A DNA stretch of 64,000 nucleotides, taken from positions 62,001-126,000 of the forward strand of contig NZ_QDAH01000008.1 in NCBI RefSeq assembly GCF_003075415.1, read 5' to 3'. The stretch's first letter is position 1, and each line of letters starts with the position of its first letter. The position numbers and the translations under genes were made by a program. Shown one piece after another: positions 17,830 to 26,141 of this stretch. The DNA is from Microvirga sp. KLBC 81 (GTDB taxonomy: Bacteria; Pseudomonadota; Alphaproteobacteria; Rhizobiales; Beijerinckiaceae). Under the pieces are notes generated by a model. That model was given only the letters and a program-made list of their open reading frames with translations, made no database searches and was not told where the DNA came from.

Positions 17830-18927
17830 ATGAGCATCGTCGTTCAGAATCTCGTCAAGCGTTATGGCGCCTTGACCGTGGTCCACGGCATCTCGTTCCA
17901 GGTTGCCAAAGGGGAGTTCGTGAGTCTGCTCGGCCCGTCTGGTTGCGGCAAGACAACGACCCTCAGGTGTATCGCTGGATTGGAGGATGCCAATGGCGGC
18001 GTGATCAGGATCGGGGATGAGGTCGTCTCCGCACCTGAGCAGGGTGTTCTGATCCCTCCCCACGAGCGCAACATCGGTATGGTGTTCCAGTCCTACGCGA
18101 TCTGGCCCCATATGTCGGTGGCTCAGAACGTCGGATTCCCGCTCACGATCCGCAAGGTCCCGGCAGCCGATGTCGCCAAGCAGGTCGATGAAGCGTTGGA
18201 AGTCGTCGGGATGCGCCACCTCAAGGACCGCCAGCCATCTCAATTGTCGGGCGGGCAGCAGCAGCGCGTCGCGCTGGCGCGAGCGATCGTGGGCCAACCG
18301 AAGGTTCTCCTCTTCGACGAGCCGCTCTCCAATCTGGACGCCAAGCTGCGCGAAGGAACGCGATCCGAGATCCGTCGCCTTCAGCGTGAACTCGGGGTCG
18401 CGGCCGTCTATGTGACCCACGATCAGGAGGAGGCGTTATCCATGTCGGATCGCGTCATCGTGATGGAATCCGGCAGGATCATGCAGGCCGGCGAACCCAA
18501 GGATCTCTATCGTCGGCCGGTGAACCGCTTCGTTGCCGACTTCGTCGGGCGGGCGAGCTTCATCGACGTGACTCCGAGCCCGGATGGCCGGACCTGGGTC
18601 ACGCCTGACGGCACGCAGATCCAGCTTGAAGCTTCCAATTTCAGGGCCAATGGTGAGTACCAGGCGATGTTGCGCCCCGAGGCCGTCCACTTGTCGGATG
18701 CAAGCCGGGAGGCGGCGCATCATGAGTCGGCGAACCGGCTGAGAGGACGCGTGGAGGAGGGACACTACATGGGGGCCTACACGGAATACTTCGTAAGGGC
18801 CGGCGGGACCATCGTGAAGGTGCATTCCGCGCTCGACTTCACCCCCGGAGCAGACGTGATGATCAGCTTTGCGCCAGCAGACTGCCATCTTGTGGCCGTG
18901 CCTGAGAAGACCGCCAAGGCGGCCTGA
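17830..18927 (+). CDS. ABC transporter ATP-binding protein (with TOBE domain)
   Basis: 365 residues. The nucleotide-binding domain shows Walker A GPSGCGKTT, signature LSGGQQQRVALARA, Walker B VLLFDEPLSNLD and the switch VTHDQEE. A C-terminal TOBE-type regulatory domain spans about 280-360. The frame is open upstream to 17710 within the permease gene, but the ATG at 17830 gives the standard MSIVVQNLVKRYG start. It energises the importer made with the two preceding genes. Length and domain order match spermidine/putrescine and ferric importers. Confidence 0.93.
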   Translation: MSIVVQNLVKRYGALTVVHGISFQVAKGEFVSLLGPSGCGKTTTLRCIAGLEDANGGVIRIGDEVVSAPEQGVLIPPHERNIGMVFQSYAIWPHMSVAQNVGFPLTIRKVPAADVAKQVDEALEVVGMRHLKDRQPSQLSGGQQQRVALARAIVGQPKVLLFDEPLSNLDAKLREGTRSEIRRLQRELGVAAVYVTHDQEEALSMSDRVIVMESGRIMQAGEPKDLYRRPVNRFVADFVGRASFIDVTPSPDGRTWVTPDGTQIQLEASNFRANGEYQAMLRPEAVHLSDASREAAHHESANRLRGRVEEGHYMGAYTEYFVRAGGTIVKVHSALDFTPGADVMISFAPADCHLVAVPEKTAKAA

Positions 18928-19018
18928 CGCCATTCTCCAATGGCGTCACGACCATCAGTTTCACGAATTCCATCATCGAAGTGCTCCGGCCAGATGCCGC
19001 GCGCTCGATGGCTTCAGC

Positions 19019-19333
19019 ATGAGCCCGCCGATGCAACTTCAAGAGATTGCTCGTGTTCTGCGCAGCAAGAACGCCGGTCCCTGTCTCGTCACCTTCGATC
19101 TGATCTTCGATCGTCCTGAGGATTTCGAACGCGTCCGTTCGCAAGTGGCTCGCTTGCGGTCCGAGGTTGCCGCCCGCTATGGGCGTTCGGAAAACGAGGT
19201 CCGGGTGATCGATTATGCGCCTGCCCAGGCAGTCAAGATTACGATCCCCCGTGATATCATGTCAGGGGATCCTGGAGATCGCGATGTCTATGGCGCGCAG
19301 CAGCATGCGCCGTTGCTGGAGATTGAAGTATGA
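19019..19333 (+). CDS. DUF4387 family protein (AtuA partner)
   Basis: About 104 residues matching the DUF4387 family: LQEIARVLRSKNAGPCLVT, then DLIFDRPEDFERV, and a C-terminal D-x-Y-G-A-Q-Q-H-A-P-L-L. This small protein is regularly encoded next to AtuA/DUF1446 proteins and is thought to form a complex with them. Its biochemical role is not established. Starts at 19019 (MSPPMQ) or 19031 (MQLQE) are both possible. Its stop overlaps the AtuA-like ATG by 4 bases (ATGA), indicating translational coupling and probably a fixed stoichiometry. Confidence 0.85.
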   Translation: MSPPMQLQEIARVLRSKNAGPCLVTFDLIFDRPEDFERVRSQVARLRSEVAARYGRSENEVRVIDYAPAQAVKITIPRDIMSGDPGDRDVYGAQQHAPLLEIEV

Positions 19334-20727
19334 GCGCTATCGAACGCCTCATGAATGAGTTCTCCGGTGGACGCCGCCGGCCGCTCCGCATCCTCGGAGC
19401 CTCAGGGCAACTGGGCTATGGAATTCCGACGCCGGCGTTCAATGAAGGTTTGCGCCGCAATCCCGATATGATCGGGTGCGACATGGGCTCCATCGACATA
19501 GGCCCGCACTATCTGGGGAGCGGTACGATGGCGCCGACGCGCGTGGGCGCCAAGCGGGACCTGCGGAAGGTGCTGAAAGCCGCGCGACAGCTCAACATTC
19601 CCCTGATTATCGGCTCTGCCGGCTCCGCAGGAGCCGCCCCGCATCTCCAGCAGACCGTCGATCTCGTGCGGGAGATTGCCCGCGAAGAGGATCTTCACTT
19701 CAGGCTGGCGGTCATTCCGGCGGACATTCCGCGGGAGGCGGTAAAAGCCGCAATCAGGGCAGGGCGCGTTCATCCTCTGGATACGATGCCGGATCTCACC
19801 GAAGAAGAAGTCGACGCCACAACCAATCTTGTGGGCCAAATGGGCGTTGAGGCGTTCCGCAGAGCCTTGGAGGCCGGAGCCGATGTGGTCATTGCGGGAC
19901 GGGCCTGCGACACCGGCATTTTCGCGGCCATTCCGATCATGCTGGGCTTCCCGGCCGGCATTGCAACCCATATGGCCAAGATCGTCGAATGCGCGTCGCT
20001 CTGCTGTGTTCCAGGCGGGCGTGACACCATTCTGGCGACCTTGGACGATGAGGGGTTCGATCTGGAAAGCATGGCGCCCAACCGTGCGGCGACGCCGAGT
20101 TCCGTGGCCGCCCACAGTCTCTATGAACAGGCCGATCCTTACGAGATCCGCGAGCCAGCCGGCCGCATCGATTTGAGAAACGTCACTTATACCGCACTCG
20201 ATCCGCGAAGGACTCGGGTCTCCGGGGCTGTCTTCGAACCAGCCCAGCAGCTGACCATCAAGCTCGAGGGCGCACGATCGGTGGGATATCGAGCGCTTCT
20301 GCTGTGTGGCGCCGCGGATCCACGCTTCATTGCACGCCACGGGACGCTGCTGGAGAGCGTGAAGGCGGTCGTCCGCGATCTTGTCTGCGAGGATACCGAC
20401 GAGGATTACAAGCTGTTCTTCCGCGTATATGGGGCGGATGGCGTTCGGGACTGGGGGGCGGCTCCAGACCCGCTGCCTCGCGAGGTTTTCATCCTGGGCG
20501 AATGCATTGCCCCCAGTGCGCAGAGAGCCGAGGAGGTCGTCAGAACGACCAAGCAATACCTTCTCCATCACGGATACGAGGGGCGCATCTCAACGGCCGG
20601 CAATCTGGCGTTCCCTTTCACTCCGCCCGAGGTCGTGACGGGCTCAGCTTATCGTTTCAATGTGTTCCACCTGATGGAGGTCGACGACATGGTCAGCCTC
20701 TTCCCTGTCGAGATCGAGGAGTTGTAG
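19330..20727 (+). CDS. AtuA/DUF1446 family acyl-processing protein
   Basis: 465 residues of the acyclic-terpene-utilisation AtuA (DUF1446) family. The N-terminal block RILGASGQLGYGI and the motif CDMGSIDIGPHYLGSGTM are diagnostic. EAGADVVIAGRACDTGIFAA follows at about 180-200. In Pseudomonas AtuA is needed for citronellol/geraniol catabolism, but many homologues sit in carboxylate-degradation clusters with DUF4387 and MmgE/PrpD genes. The reaction is unknown. It is coupled to DUF4387 upstream and followed at 28 bp by a D-2-hydroxyacid dehydrogenase. No AtuC/AtuF carboxylase genes are in the window, so terpene degradation as such is unlikely. Confidence 0.88.
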   Translation: MSAIERLMNEFSGGRRRPLRILGASGQLGYGIPTPAFNEGLRRNPDMIGCDMGSIDIGPHYLGSGTMAPTRVGAKRDLRKVLKAARQLNIPLIIGSAGSAGAAPHLQQTVDLVREIAREEDLHFRLAVIPADIPREAVKAAIRAGRVHPLDTMPDLTEEEVDATTNLVGQMGVEAFRRALEAGADVVIAGRACDTGIFAAIPIMLGFPAGIATHMAKIVECASLCCVPGGRDTILATLDDEGFDLESMAPNRAATPSSVAAHSLYEQADPYEIREPAGRIDLRNVTYTALDPRRTRVSGAVFEPAQQLTIKLEGARSVGYRALLLCGAADPRFIARHGTLLESVKAVVRDLVCEDTDEDYKLFFRVYGADGVRDWGAAPDPLPREVFILGECIAPSAQRAEEVVRTTKQYLLHHGYEGRISTAGNLAFPFTPPEVVTGSAYRFNVFHLMEVDDMVSLFPVEIEEL

Positions 20728-20755
20728 GAACAGTTCAATCTCCGTGGAGATATCA

Positions 20756-21718
20756 ATGCGCATTGCGATCCTCGACGACTACCAGCGTATCGCGCTCCAG
20801 TATGCAGACTGGGACACGCTCGGGCGGGACTGCGACATTCAAGTGTTCGCTCGCAACCTCTCGTCCATCGATGAGGCCGCGGACGCGCTGGCGGACTTCG
20901 ATGTCTTGTGCCTCATGCGTGAGCGGATGCCGTTGCCGCGAGAGCTGATCGAGCGCTTGCCTCGTCTCAAGCTCGTGATCGTGACCGGTGCCCGAACCCG
21001 CACCATTGACTTGGAGGCGGCCGCCAAGCACGGAGTGACCGTGTGCCATACCCATCCGGGAGAATCGCAATATGCGACGCCTGAGCTCGCATGGGGGCTC
21101 ATTCTCTCCTGCGCCCGCTCAATTCCGGAGGAGCATCGCCACGTCCGGGAGGGAAGATGGCAGGAAACCATCGGTCTCTCCCTGGGCGGCAAGACGCTCG
21201 GTCTCCTTGGCCTCGGCAAGCTGGGGAGTCGCATGGTGCCCATCGCGCGGGCCTTCGGCATGGATGTCGTGGCATGGAGCCAAAATCTCACTGAGGAAAA
21301 GGCCGCGTCTCTTCAAGCCAAACGCGTCGAGAAGGACGAACTGTTTCGCATCTCGGACGTGGTTTCGATCCATCTGATCCTGAGCGAGAGAACCCGCGGG
21401 CTCGTGGGCGCTCACGAGTTCGGCTTGATGAAGCCGTCCGCCATCCTCGTGAATACCTCCCGCGGCCCGATCATCGATGAGGAAGCGATGATCCAGGCCT
21501 TGCAGACCCGGCGAATTCGTGCGGCGGGCCTCGATGTGTTCGACCAGGAGCCACTCCCTCCTGACCATCCCTTGCGCACAATCCCGAACGCCGTGCTGAC
21601 GCCCCATCTCGGATACGTCACGGAGGGTGCCTACCGGGCATTTTTTGAAGACACCGTCGAGGGCATTGCCGCTTGGCGGGCAGGCAATCCGGTGCGCGTG
21701 CTCGCAGCACCTGCCTAG
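20756..21718 (+). CDS. D-2-hydroxyacid dehydrogenase, copy 1
   Basis: 320 residues. The N-terminus MRIAILDDYQ is typical of the D-2-hydroxyacid dehydrogenase subgroup that acts on phosphoglycerate-like or bulkier acids. The NAD-binding motif is GLLGLGKLGS. The catalytic triad is visible: Arg in HLILSERTRGL or NTSRGPIID, Glu in FDQEPLP, His in LTPHLGYVTEG. It interconverts a 2-oxoacid and its D-2-hydroxyacid. The ATG at 20756 has GGAG just upstream and lies 28 bp after the AtuA-like gene. It is the last gene of the rightward ABC/AtuA operon. A paralogue lies at 28027. Confidence 0.9.
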   Translation: MRIAILDDYQRIALQYADWDTLGRDCDIQVFARNLSSIDEAADALADFDVLCLMRERMPLPRELIERLPRLKLVIVTGARTRTIDLEAAAKHGVTVCHTHPGESQYATPELAWGLILSCARSIPEEHRHVREGRWQETIGLSLGGKTLGLLGLGKLGSRMVPIARAFGMDVVAWSQNLTEEKAASLQAKRVEKDELFRISDVVSIHLILSERTRGLVGAHEFGLMKPSAILVNTSRGPIIDEEAMIQALQTRRIRAAGLDVFDQEPLPPDHPLRTIPNAVLTPHLGYVTEGAYRAFFEDTVEGIAAWRAGNPVRVLAAPA

Positions 21719-21768
21719 ACCAAGCCAGACGAGCCCGAAGCATTTCACGCATTCTAATTGGCTATTCC

Positions 21769-21808
21769 TGTACGCTGGTGAGACACGACGGGACTCGACC
21801 AGCGTACA
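21769..21808. terminator. Hairpin between convergent genes (possible bidirectional terminator)
   Basis: Perfect 11-bp arms TGTACGCTGGT (21769-21779) and ACCAGCGTACA (21798-21808) with an 18-base loop. It sits in the 120-bp gap between two convergent genes, the place for a shared terminator. There is no strong U-run on either side, so a protein-binding palindrome is an alternative. Confidence 0.45.
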
Positions 21809-21841
21809 CACGTCAGCTTGTTGGTGAATAGCGCACTGGAA

Positions 21842-23296
21842 TCAGGCGCGCCGATCGTAGCGAAGGGCATTCGCGAGTTGTTCGACCGAGATTGTGTCGA
21901 GCTGCAAAACGGCATCCCGGATTTCTTCCGCCTTCGAGCGCGACACCGCCAGCGACGCCGAGGCCATGAATTTCGCCACGACGCCTTCAAGCGGCAGAGA
22001 CCGCTCTCCGGCGCCGCTGTTGACTCTGACGTGCCGTGTCAGCTGGCGCCCGTCCCGGGTTGTCACCCGTACGCCTCCCGAGAAAAATTTCGGGAAGGCG
22101 GTATCCGGATCCGCCTGGCAGCGTACCCTCGTGGCCAGATCCCGAACCTGCGGATCGGCGAGTGCATCGGCCTGGAGTTCGGGCAGGCCGAACCTGCCCT
22201 TGATGAGGCATGTCGCGACAACGAATTGCGCACTGAACTTGGCCTCGTAATCGGAAGTCGGACGCTCCTTCGAGTTTGCCGGCTCGGCGATGATGTGAAG
22301 TGTCTCCTTCGGCAAAAAGGCCTCGACCTCCGCAATGTCCTCCGGATCGATTTCCTGATGAAGCTCGATTGCGGCATCCGCGCAGCCATGAATGAAGTGG
22401 CAGACCGGATAGGGTTTGATGGCGGTGTCGGCGAAATGCCAATACTCACCGAGCCGGTCGCTCATCCAGCTCAGGTCCACGTCCTTTGCATGTTCGTGAA
22501 GGTGGGTCTGGAAGAGACCGAACTTGCCTTCGTAAGGGCGCGACGGACCAACGAAACCGTTCTCCGACAAACGCGCCGCCGTGATGCCCGCGACGGCGGC
22601 CCAGCCTGGATGAAAGCGTTTGGTCCATGCGCCCTCTTCGAGGAAAACCTGGATCCCTGCGGCAGTGCTGGCCGCAATTCCCTGGGCGGCCACGATACGC
22701 TCGGCAGGCAAGCCGAGGAGCTTTGAGGCAATGATGCTTGAGCTGAAATGGGCGACAACTCCCGTCGCATGGAATCCGACATGGTGGAACCCGCCTTTGA
22801 CAGATCCGCCGATTCGAACCGCAGCCTCCATACCGGCGGCATAGGCCGTGAGCAGCGATTGACCACTTGCCTTCAGGGACTCTGCGAAAGTCAGAGCGCA
22901 AGGCAAGCATGCAGCTGTCGGATGAACGATGCTGGTAAGATGCGTATCATCGAAATCCAGCCCATGGATGAGGACTCCGTTCGCCAGAGCCGCGTCGCGG
23001 ACAGGCAGGCGTTCAGAGCGTCCGATCACGGAGCAGGGGCCGCTCCCGCCCAGCGCAACGGCCCCGGCAACGGCCCGTTCAGCATAGTCATAGGCATTCG
23101 ACGCGAGGCCCACGCCCAATGCATCGAGAATAAGCATCTTGGCTCGACTGATGGCAGAGGCGGGAATGTCGCCGTACTGCAGGTCCGCCGTGAACCGCGC
23201 CAAGCTGCGCGCTGGCCCGAGGGGTGTGGCGACTTCGGCATTGTGACCGTCATGGAGCATGGGCCATCCAATCTTTGTGACTTTCGGGTGCTGCAT
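21842..23296 (-). CDS. MmgE/PrpD family protein, copy 2
   Basis: About 484 residues, MmgE/PrpD family. The motif LIHGLDFDDTHLTSIVHPTA is canonical (L-D-F-D-D and H-P). SIIASKLLGLPAERIVAAQG and the C-terminal domain SDYEAKFSAQFVVATCLI follow. Such proteins dehydrate or hydrate methylcitrate-like acids, or decarboxylate or epimerise related acids. The ATG at 23296 is chosen; a GTG three codons upstream at 23305 is possible, and neither has a clear ribosome site. It diverges from the GntR regulator, and a GntR-type palindrome lies about 20 bp upstream of the start, so it is likely directly controlled by that regulator. Confidence 0.88.
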   Translation of the reverse strand: MQHPKVTKIGWPMLHDGHNAEVATPLGPARSLARFTADLQYGDIPASAISRAKMLILDALGVGLASNAYDYAERAVAGAVALGGSGPCSVIGRSERLPVRDAALANGVLIHGLDFDDTHLTSIVHPTAACLPCALTFAESLKASGQSLLTAYAAGMEAAVRIGGSVKGGFHHVGFHATGVVAHFSSSIIASKLLGLPAERIVAAQGIAASTAAGIQVFLEEGAWTKRFHPGWAAVAGITAARLSENGFVGPSRPYEGKFGLFQTHLHEHAKDVDLSWMSDRLGEYWHFADTAIKPYPVCHFIHGCADAAIELHQEIDPEDIAEVEAFLPKETLHIIAEPANSKERPTSDYEAKFSAQFVVATCLIKGRFGLPELQADALADPQVRDLATRVRCQADPDTAFPKFFSGGVRVTTRDGRQLTRHVRVNSGAGERSLPLEGVVAKFMASASLAVSRSKAEEIRDAVLQLDTISVEQLANALRYDRRA

Positions 23297-23315
23297 TGAC
23301 AGCACCCGACGTGTC

Positions 23316-23329
23316 GAATGTCAACAGTT
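23316..23329. promoter_or_regulatory. Predicted GntR operator, site 3 (weaker)
   Basis: GAATGTCAACAGTT. On the opposite strand it reads AACTGTTGACATTC, whose first 11 bases match site 2 exactly; the other arm has two mismatches. It lies between the divergent MmgE/PrpD gene and the GntR gene itself, so autoregulation is plausible. Confidence 0.5.
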
Positions 23330-23593
23330 TACGAAAACTTGCAATTCGGAGTCGCCCATGCTACAAATTTATGGAGTTCAGATTGACGTCATGGTGAGAA
23401 GGCTCGAGTGAGGCCATCGCTCCAATACGGGGTGTTGATCCCGAACAGCGCGCCCGATCAGGCGCCAAAAGCATGTAACGCGTTGATGTAGCGGTTGTTT
23501 GTCGGCTCCTATTGCCAGAAAGGTCCGGCGCCCATAGGAGTGGGCGCAATCCACGGCTTCCACTCGGCAGTCTATTAAGGTAATAGAATTTCT

Positions 23594-24358
23594 ATGAGCG
23601 ATCTTTTGAACAGCAGGGTTCAGGCCCAATCCTTGGTAGACGTCGTCGCGGAACGACTTGAGGCCGCTGTCATCAGTGGAGAGCTTGCTCCAGGCAGCAA
23701 GATCAGCGAGCAAGCGCTTGCGAAATCCCTCGGGGTGAGCCGCGGACCTTTACGGGAGGCAATCCGTCGGCTCGAGGGACGCAAGCTCCTTCAGAGAACG
23801 CCGAACATCGGCGTACGCGTGGCGGCCCTGTCGGTCTCGGATCTGTCTGATATCCTTGTCGTTCGCGAGGCCCTGGAGGGAATCGCTTGTGGCTTGGCGG
23901 CTCAGCGAATGACTGATGAAGAAATTGCTGGCCTTGAAGCCCTGCTGAAGGAGCATGGCTCTCGCAAGAGTATCCAGGTTGGGACGGGCTATTATCAGGA
24001 AAGCAAGGATTTCGACTTCCATTTCCGGATCGTGAAGGGAAGCCGCAACGAGCGCCTGATTCAAATGCTGTGCGGTGATCTGTACGATCTGCTGCGTGTC
24101 TACCGCTATAAATCCAGCACCCTGCGGGGGCGCGCGAGAAACGCCTTTGAGGAGCATAAGGAAATCGTCGCTGCTCTCGTCAAACGGGATCCAGAACTCG
24201 CAGAACAGAAGATGCGCGAGCATATCCGCAATGCACGGCTTCACGTTGAGGCGCAACTCGGAGCCTCCTCTGAGGCGAATGGACCATCCTCATCCGCAGA
24301 AATGCCGACCGCTTCAAAGAAAACCGCACGGCGCAATTCTAGAACGACAGCGACCTAG
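23594..24358 (+). CDS. GntR-family regulator with FCD domain
   Basis: 254 residues. The winged helix-turn-helix covers about 15-75 (PGSKISEQALAKSLGVSRGPLREAIRRL). The FCD ligand domain follows, with DFDFHFRIVKGSRNE and an EEHKEIVAAL segment that carries metal-binding Asp/His positions. FCD regulators usually bind small carboxylic acids. A basic, Ser/Thr-rich tail of about 35 residues extends past the usual end. The ribosome site is weak. It sits in the middle of the catabolic island, and the repeated AACTGT-NN-ACAGTT palindromes make it the probable regulator. Whether it represses or activates cannot be told; the overlap of site 2 with a possible -35 box suggests repression. Confidence 0.9.
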   Translation: MSDLLNSRVQAQSLVDVVAERLEAAVISGELAPGSKISEQALAKSLGVSRGPLREAIRRLEGRKLLQRTPNIGVRVAALSVSDLSDILVVREALEGIACGLAAQRMTDEEIAGLEALLKEHGSRKSIQVGTGYYQESKDFDFHFRIVKGSRNERLIQMLCGDLYDLLRVYRYKSSTLRGRARNAFEEHKEIVAALVKRDPELAEQKMREHIRNARLHVEAQLGASSEANGPSSSAEMPTASKKTARRNSRTTAT

Positions 24359-24402
24359 CGCCCAGCTTCGCAGAGAGCGGGCTTAGAGATATCTGCCATC
24401 TG

Positions 24403-24448
24403 AATGCATCGAGCCGCGCCAGTCCCGGGCGCGGCTCGATGCATTTTG
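24403..24448 (+). terminator. Strong hairpin terminator after the GntR gene
   Basis: Perfect arms of 17-18 bp: left ATGCATCGAGCCGCGCC at 24404-24420, right arm at 24428-24444, with a 7-base loop, followed by TTTT. It lies 45 bp downstream of the GntR stop and upstream of the tcuA control region, so it insulates the two units. Confidence 0.7.
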
Positions 24449-24544
24449 GCGTATGCTGCCAATGCATTTCCGTCTGCCCTGATCCGTCCTTGGTGCAATG
24501 CAGGAAGCATTGCATTGCTAGAACCTTTCCTGTAGAAAACTGAC

Positions 24545-24558
24545 AACTGTCTACAGTT
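24545..24558. promoter_or_regulatory. Predicted GntR operator, site 4
   Basis: AACTGTCTACAGTT is the exact reverse complement of site 1. It lies 89 bp upstream of the tcuA-like start and 187 bp after the GntR stop. No other gene starts here, so it most likely controls the tcuA-MmgE/PrpD unit. Confidence 0.65.
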
Positions 24559-24646
24559 GGCGGCAAGCTCCCGGTGGAGCGACAATAGAAAGATGACCGG
24601 TTGCTAGACCCTTGTCCAGCAGGCCAGGCGCGGAGGAAACTAGACC

Positions 24647-26131
24647 ATGGAAGAATATGATGTCGTCGTCGTTGGTGCCGGTAATGCTGCATTGGCAGCC
24701 TCCGTATCTGCCAAGGAGAATGGTGCAGAACGGGTTCTGGTGCTCGAGAAGGCGCCTCGTGAAATGCGAGGCGGAAATACCCATTGGAGTGGCGGAGTGC
24801 TGCGCTTCGCCTTCGACGATCCCCGAGAGATCGCACCCCTTGTCCCCGGCGCGGATGAGAAATACGAGAACTTCTACGAAGGCATTTCGCCTTATACAAA
24901 GGAAGATTATCACGGAGACCTGATGAGGGTGACGAACGGGCGGACGGATCCCGTGCTCTCGAAGGTCCTCGTCAACAATTCCAAGGACACGGTCTTCTGG
25001 ATGAACAAGACCGGCCGCGTGAAGATGGAGCCGGCGATTACCCTGTCCGCCGTCAGAAAAGACAACGTGATGATCTGGGCGCGTGGCCTTGTTGTTCGGG
25101 CGGAGCATGAGGGCGTCGGTCTGTCCCGGAGTTGGTTTGCGACGGCGGAACGGATGGGAATTGACATCCAGTATGGTGCCGCTGCGATCGAACTTTGCCT
25201 TGACGAAAAAGGGCGCGTCAGCGGCGTAAAAGTCCGTGACAACGAAGGCATCCGTACGATCCGCGCGAAATCGGTCGTGCTCGGCTGCGGTGGGTTCGAA
25301 GCCAACGTGCAGATGCGCACTCAGCACATCGGGCCTCTGGTCGGGGCCGCCAAAGTGCGTGGAACGCCCCACAATCAAGGCGATGGCCTACGCATGGCCA
25401 TGGCGATCGGTGCGATGCCGTGGGGACAGTGGAGCGGCTGCCATGCAACGCCCATCAGCGCAGATTGGGGCGAGTTCGCTCCTCGCGAGTTGACGGATCG
25501 CAGCAACCGCTTGAGCTATGTCTATGGTGTGATGCTCAACCGTCGCGGACGTCGCTTCGTGGACGAGGGTGAAGACGGGGCGCTCTTCACTTATGCGAAG
25601 TTCGGGCGGGCGATCCTCGCCGAGCCCGGCGGAAAGGCCTATCAGATCTTCGATTCGAAAGTCGTCCATCTTCTTGAGCCGCGCTACGAAACCAGCACGC
25701 CGATCGTATCCGATACGCTTGAAGGGCTTTTGGAGCAGCTCGATATCGACGATAAGGAGCAGGCGCTGAAAACACTGCTCGAGTATAATGCGGGCGCCCG
25801 TGATCCCCAGGATGGATACGATCCGACCCGCAAGGACGGGCTGCGGTCCCGTGGCCTCAATCCCGAGAAGACAAACTGGGCGCTGCGGATCGATAAGCCG
25901 CCATACTATGCCTACAGCGCGACCGGCGGCATCACGTTCACCTTCGGCGGCCTGAAGGTCGACGAGAATGCGCAGGTGATCGGGACCGATTGGCGGCCTA
26001 TCCCGGGGCTCTTCGCCTGCGGCGAAATGGTCGGTGGTCTGTTCTATGACAACTACCCGGCTGGAACCGGTCTTGTCTCCGGAGCCACATTCGGCCGCAT
26101 CGCCGGCCGGAATGCTGCCACACAATCATGA
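24647..26131 (+). CDS. tcuA: FAD-dependent tricarballylate dehydrogenase-like flavoprotein (TcuA family)
   Basis: 494 residues of the fumarate-reductase-type flavoprotein family, closest in pattern to TcuA, which oxidises tricarballylate to cis-aconitate. The FAD-binding N-terminus is VVVVGAGNAALAASVSAKENG, followed by EMRGGNTHWSGG. The C-terminal block SATGGITFTFGGLKVDENAQ and the YPAGTGLVSG segment close the FAD site. A GGAGG site precedes the ATG. Salmonella TcuA needs TcuB, an iron-sulfur/haem membrane protein, to reoxidise its flavin; no tcuB is visible in this window. The tricarballylate assignment is by family only, and related desaturases such as urocanate or ketosteroid enzymes share the fold. 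Confidence 0.82.
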   Translation: MEEYDVVVVGAGNAALAASVSAKENGAERVLVLEKAPREMRGGNTHWSGGVLRFAFDDPREIAPLVPGADEKYENFYEGISPYTKEDYHGDLMRVTNGRTDPVLSKVLVNNSKDTVFWMNKTGRVKMEPAITLSAVRKDNVMIWARGLVVRAEHEGVGLSRSWFATAERMGIDIQYGAAAIELCLDEKGRVSGVKVRDNEGIRTIRAKSVVLGCGGFEANVQMRTQHIGPLVGAAKVRGTPHNQGDGLRMAMAIGAMPWGQWSGCHATPISADWGEFAPRELTDRSNRLSYVYGVMLNRRGRRFVDEGEDGALFTYAKFGRAILAEPGGKAYQIFDSKVVHLLEPRYETSTPIVSDTLEGLLEQLDIDDKEQALKTLLEYNAGARDPQDGYDPTRKDGLRSRGLNPEKTNWALRIDKPPYYAYSATGGITFTFGGLKVDENAQVIGTDWRPIPGLFACGEMVGGLFYDNYPAGTGLVSGATFGRIAGRNAATQS

Positions 26132-26141
26132 GGAGGCGCTC

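Noticed and set aside
14942..18927. Assignment of the ABC importer to iron
   Set aside because: The fold is ferric/polyamine type, but the ferric-binding tyrosines are not evident and the operon partners are carboxylate-processing genes, so iron is not supported.
18869..19018. Upstream extension of the DUF4387 frame into the end of the ABC ATPase gene
   Set aside because: The family homology begins at about 19019-19031; the extension is out of frame with the ATPase and has no conserved residues.
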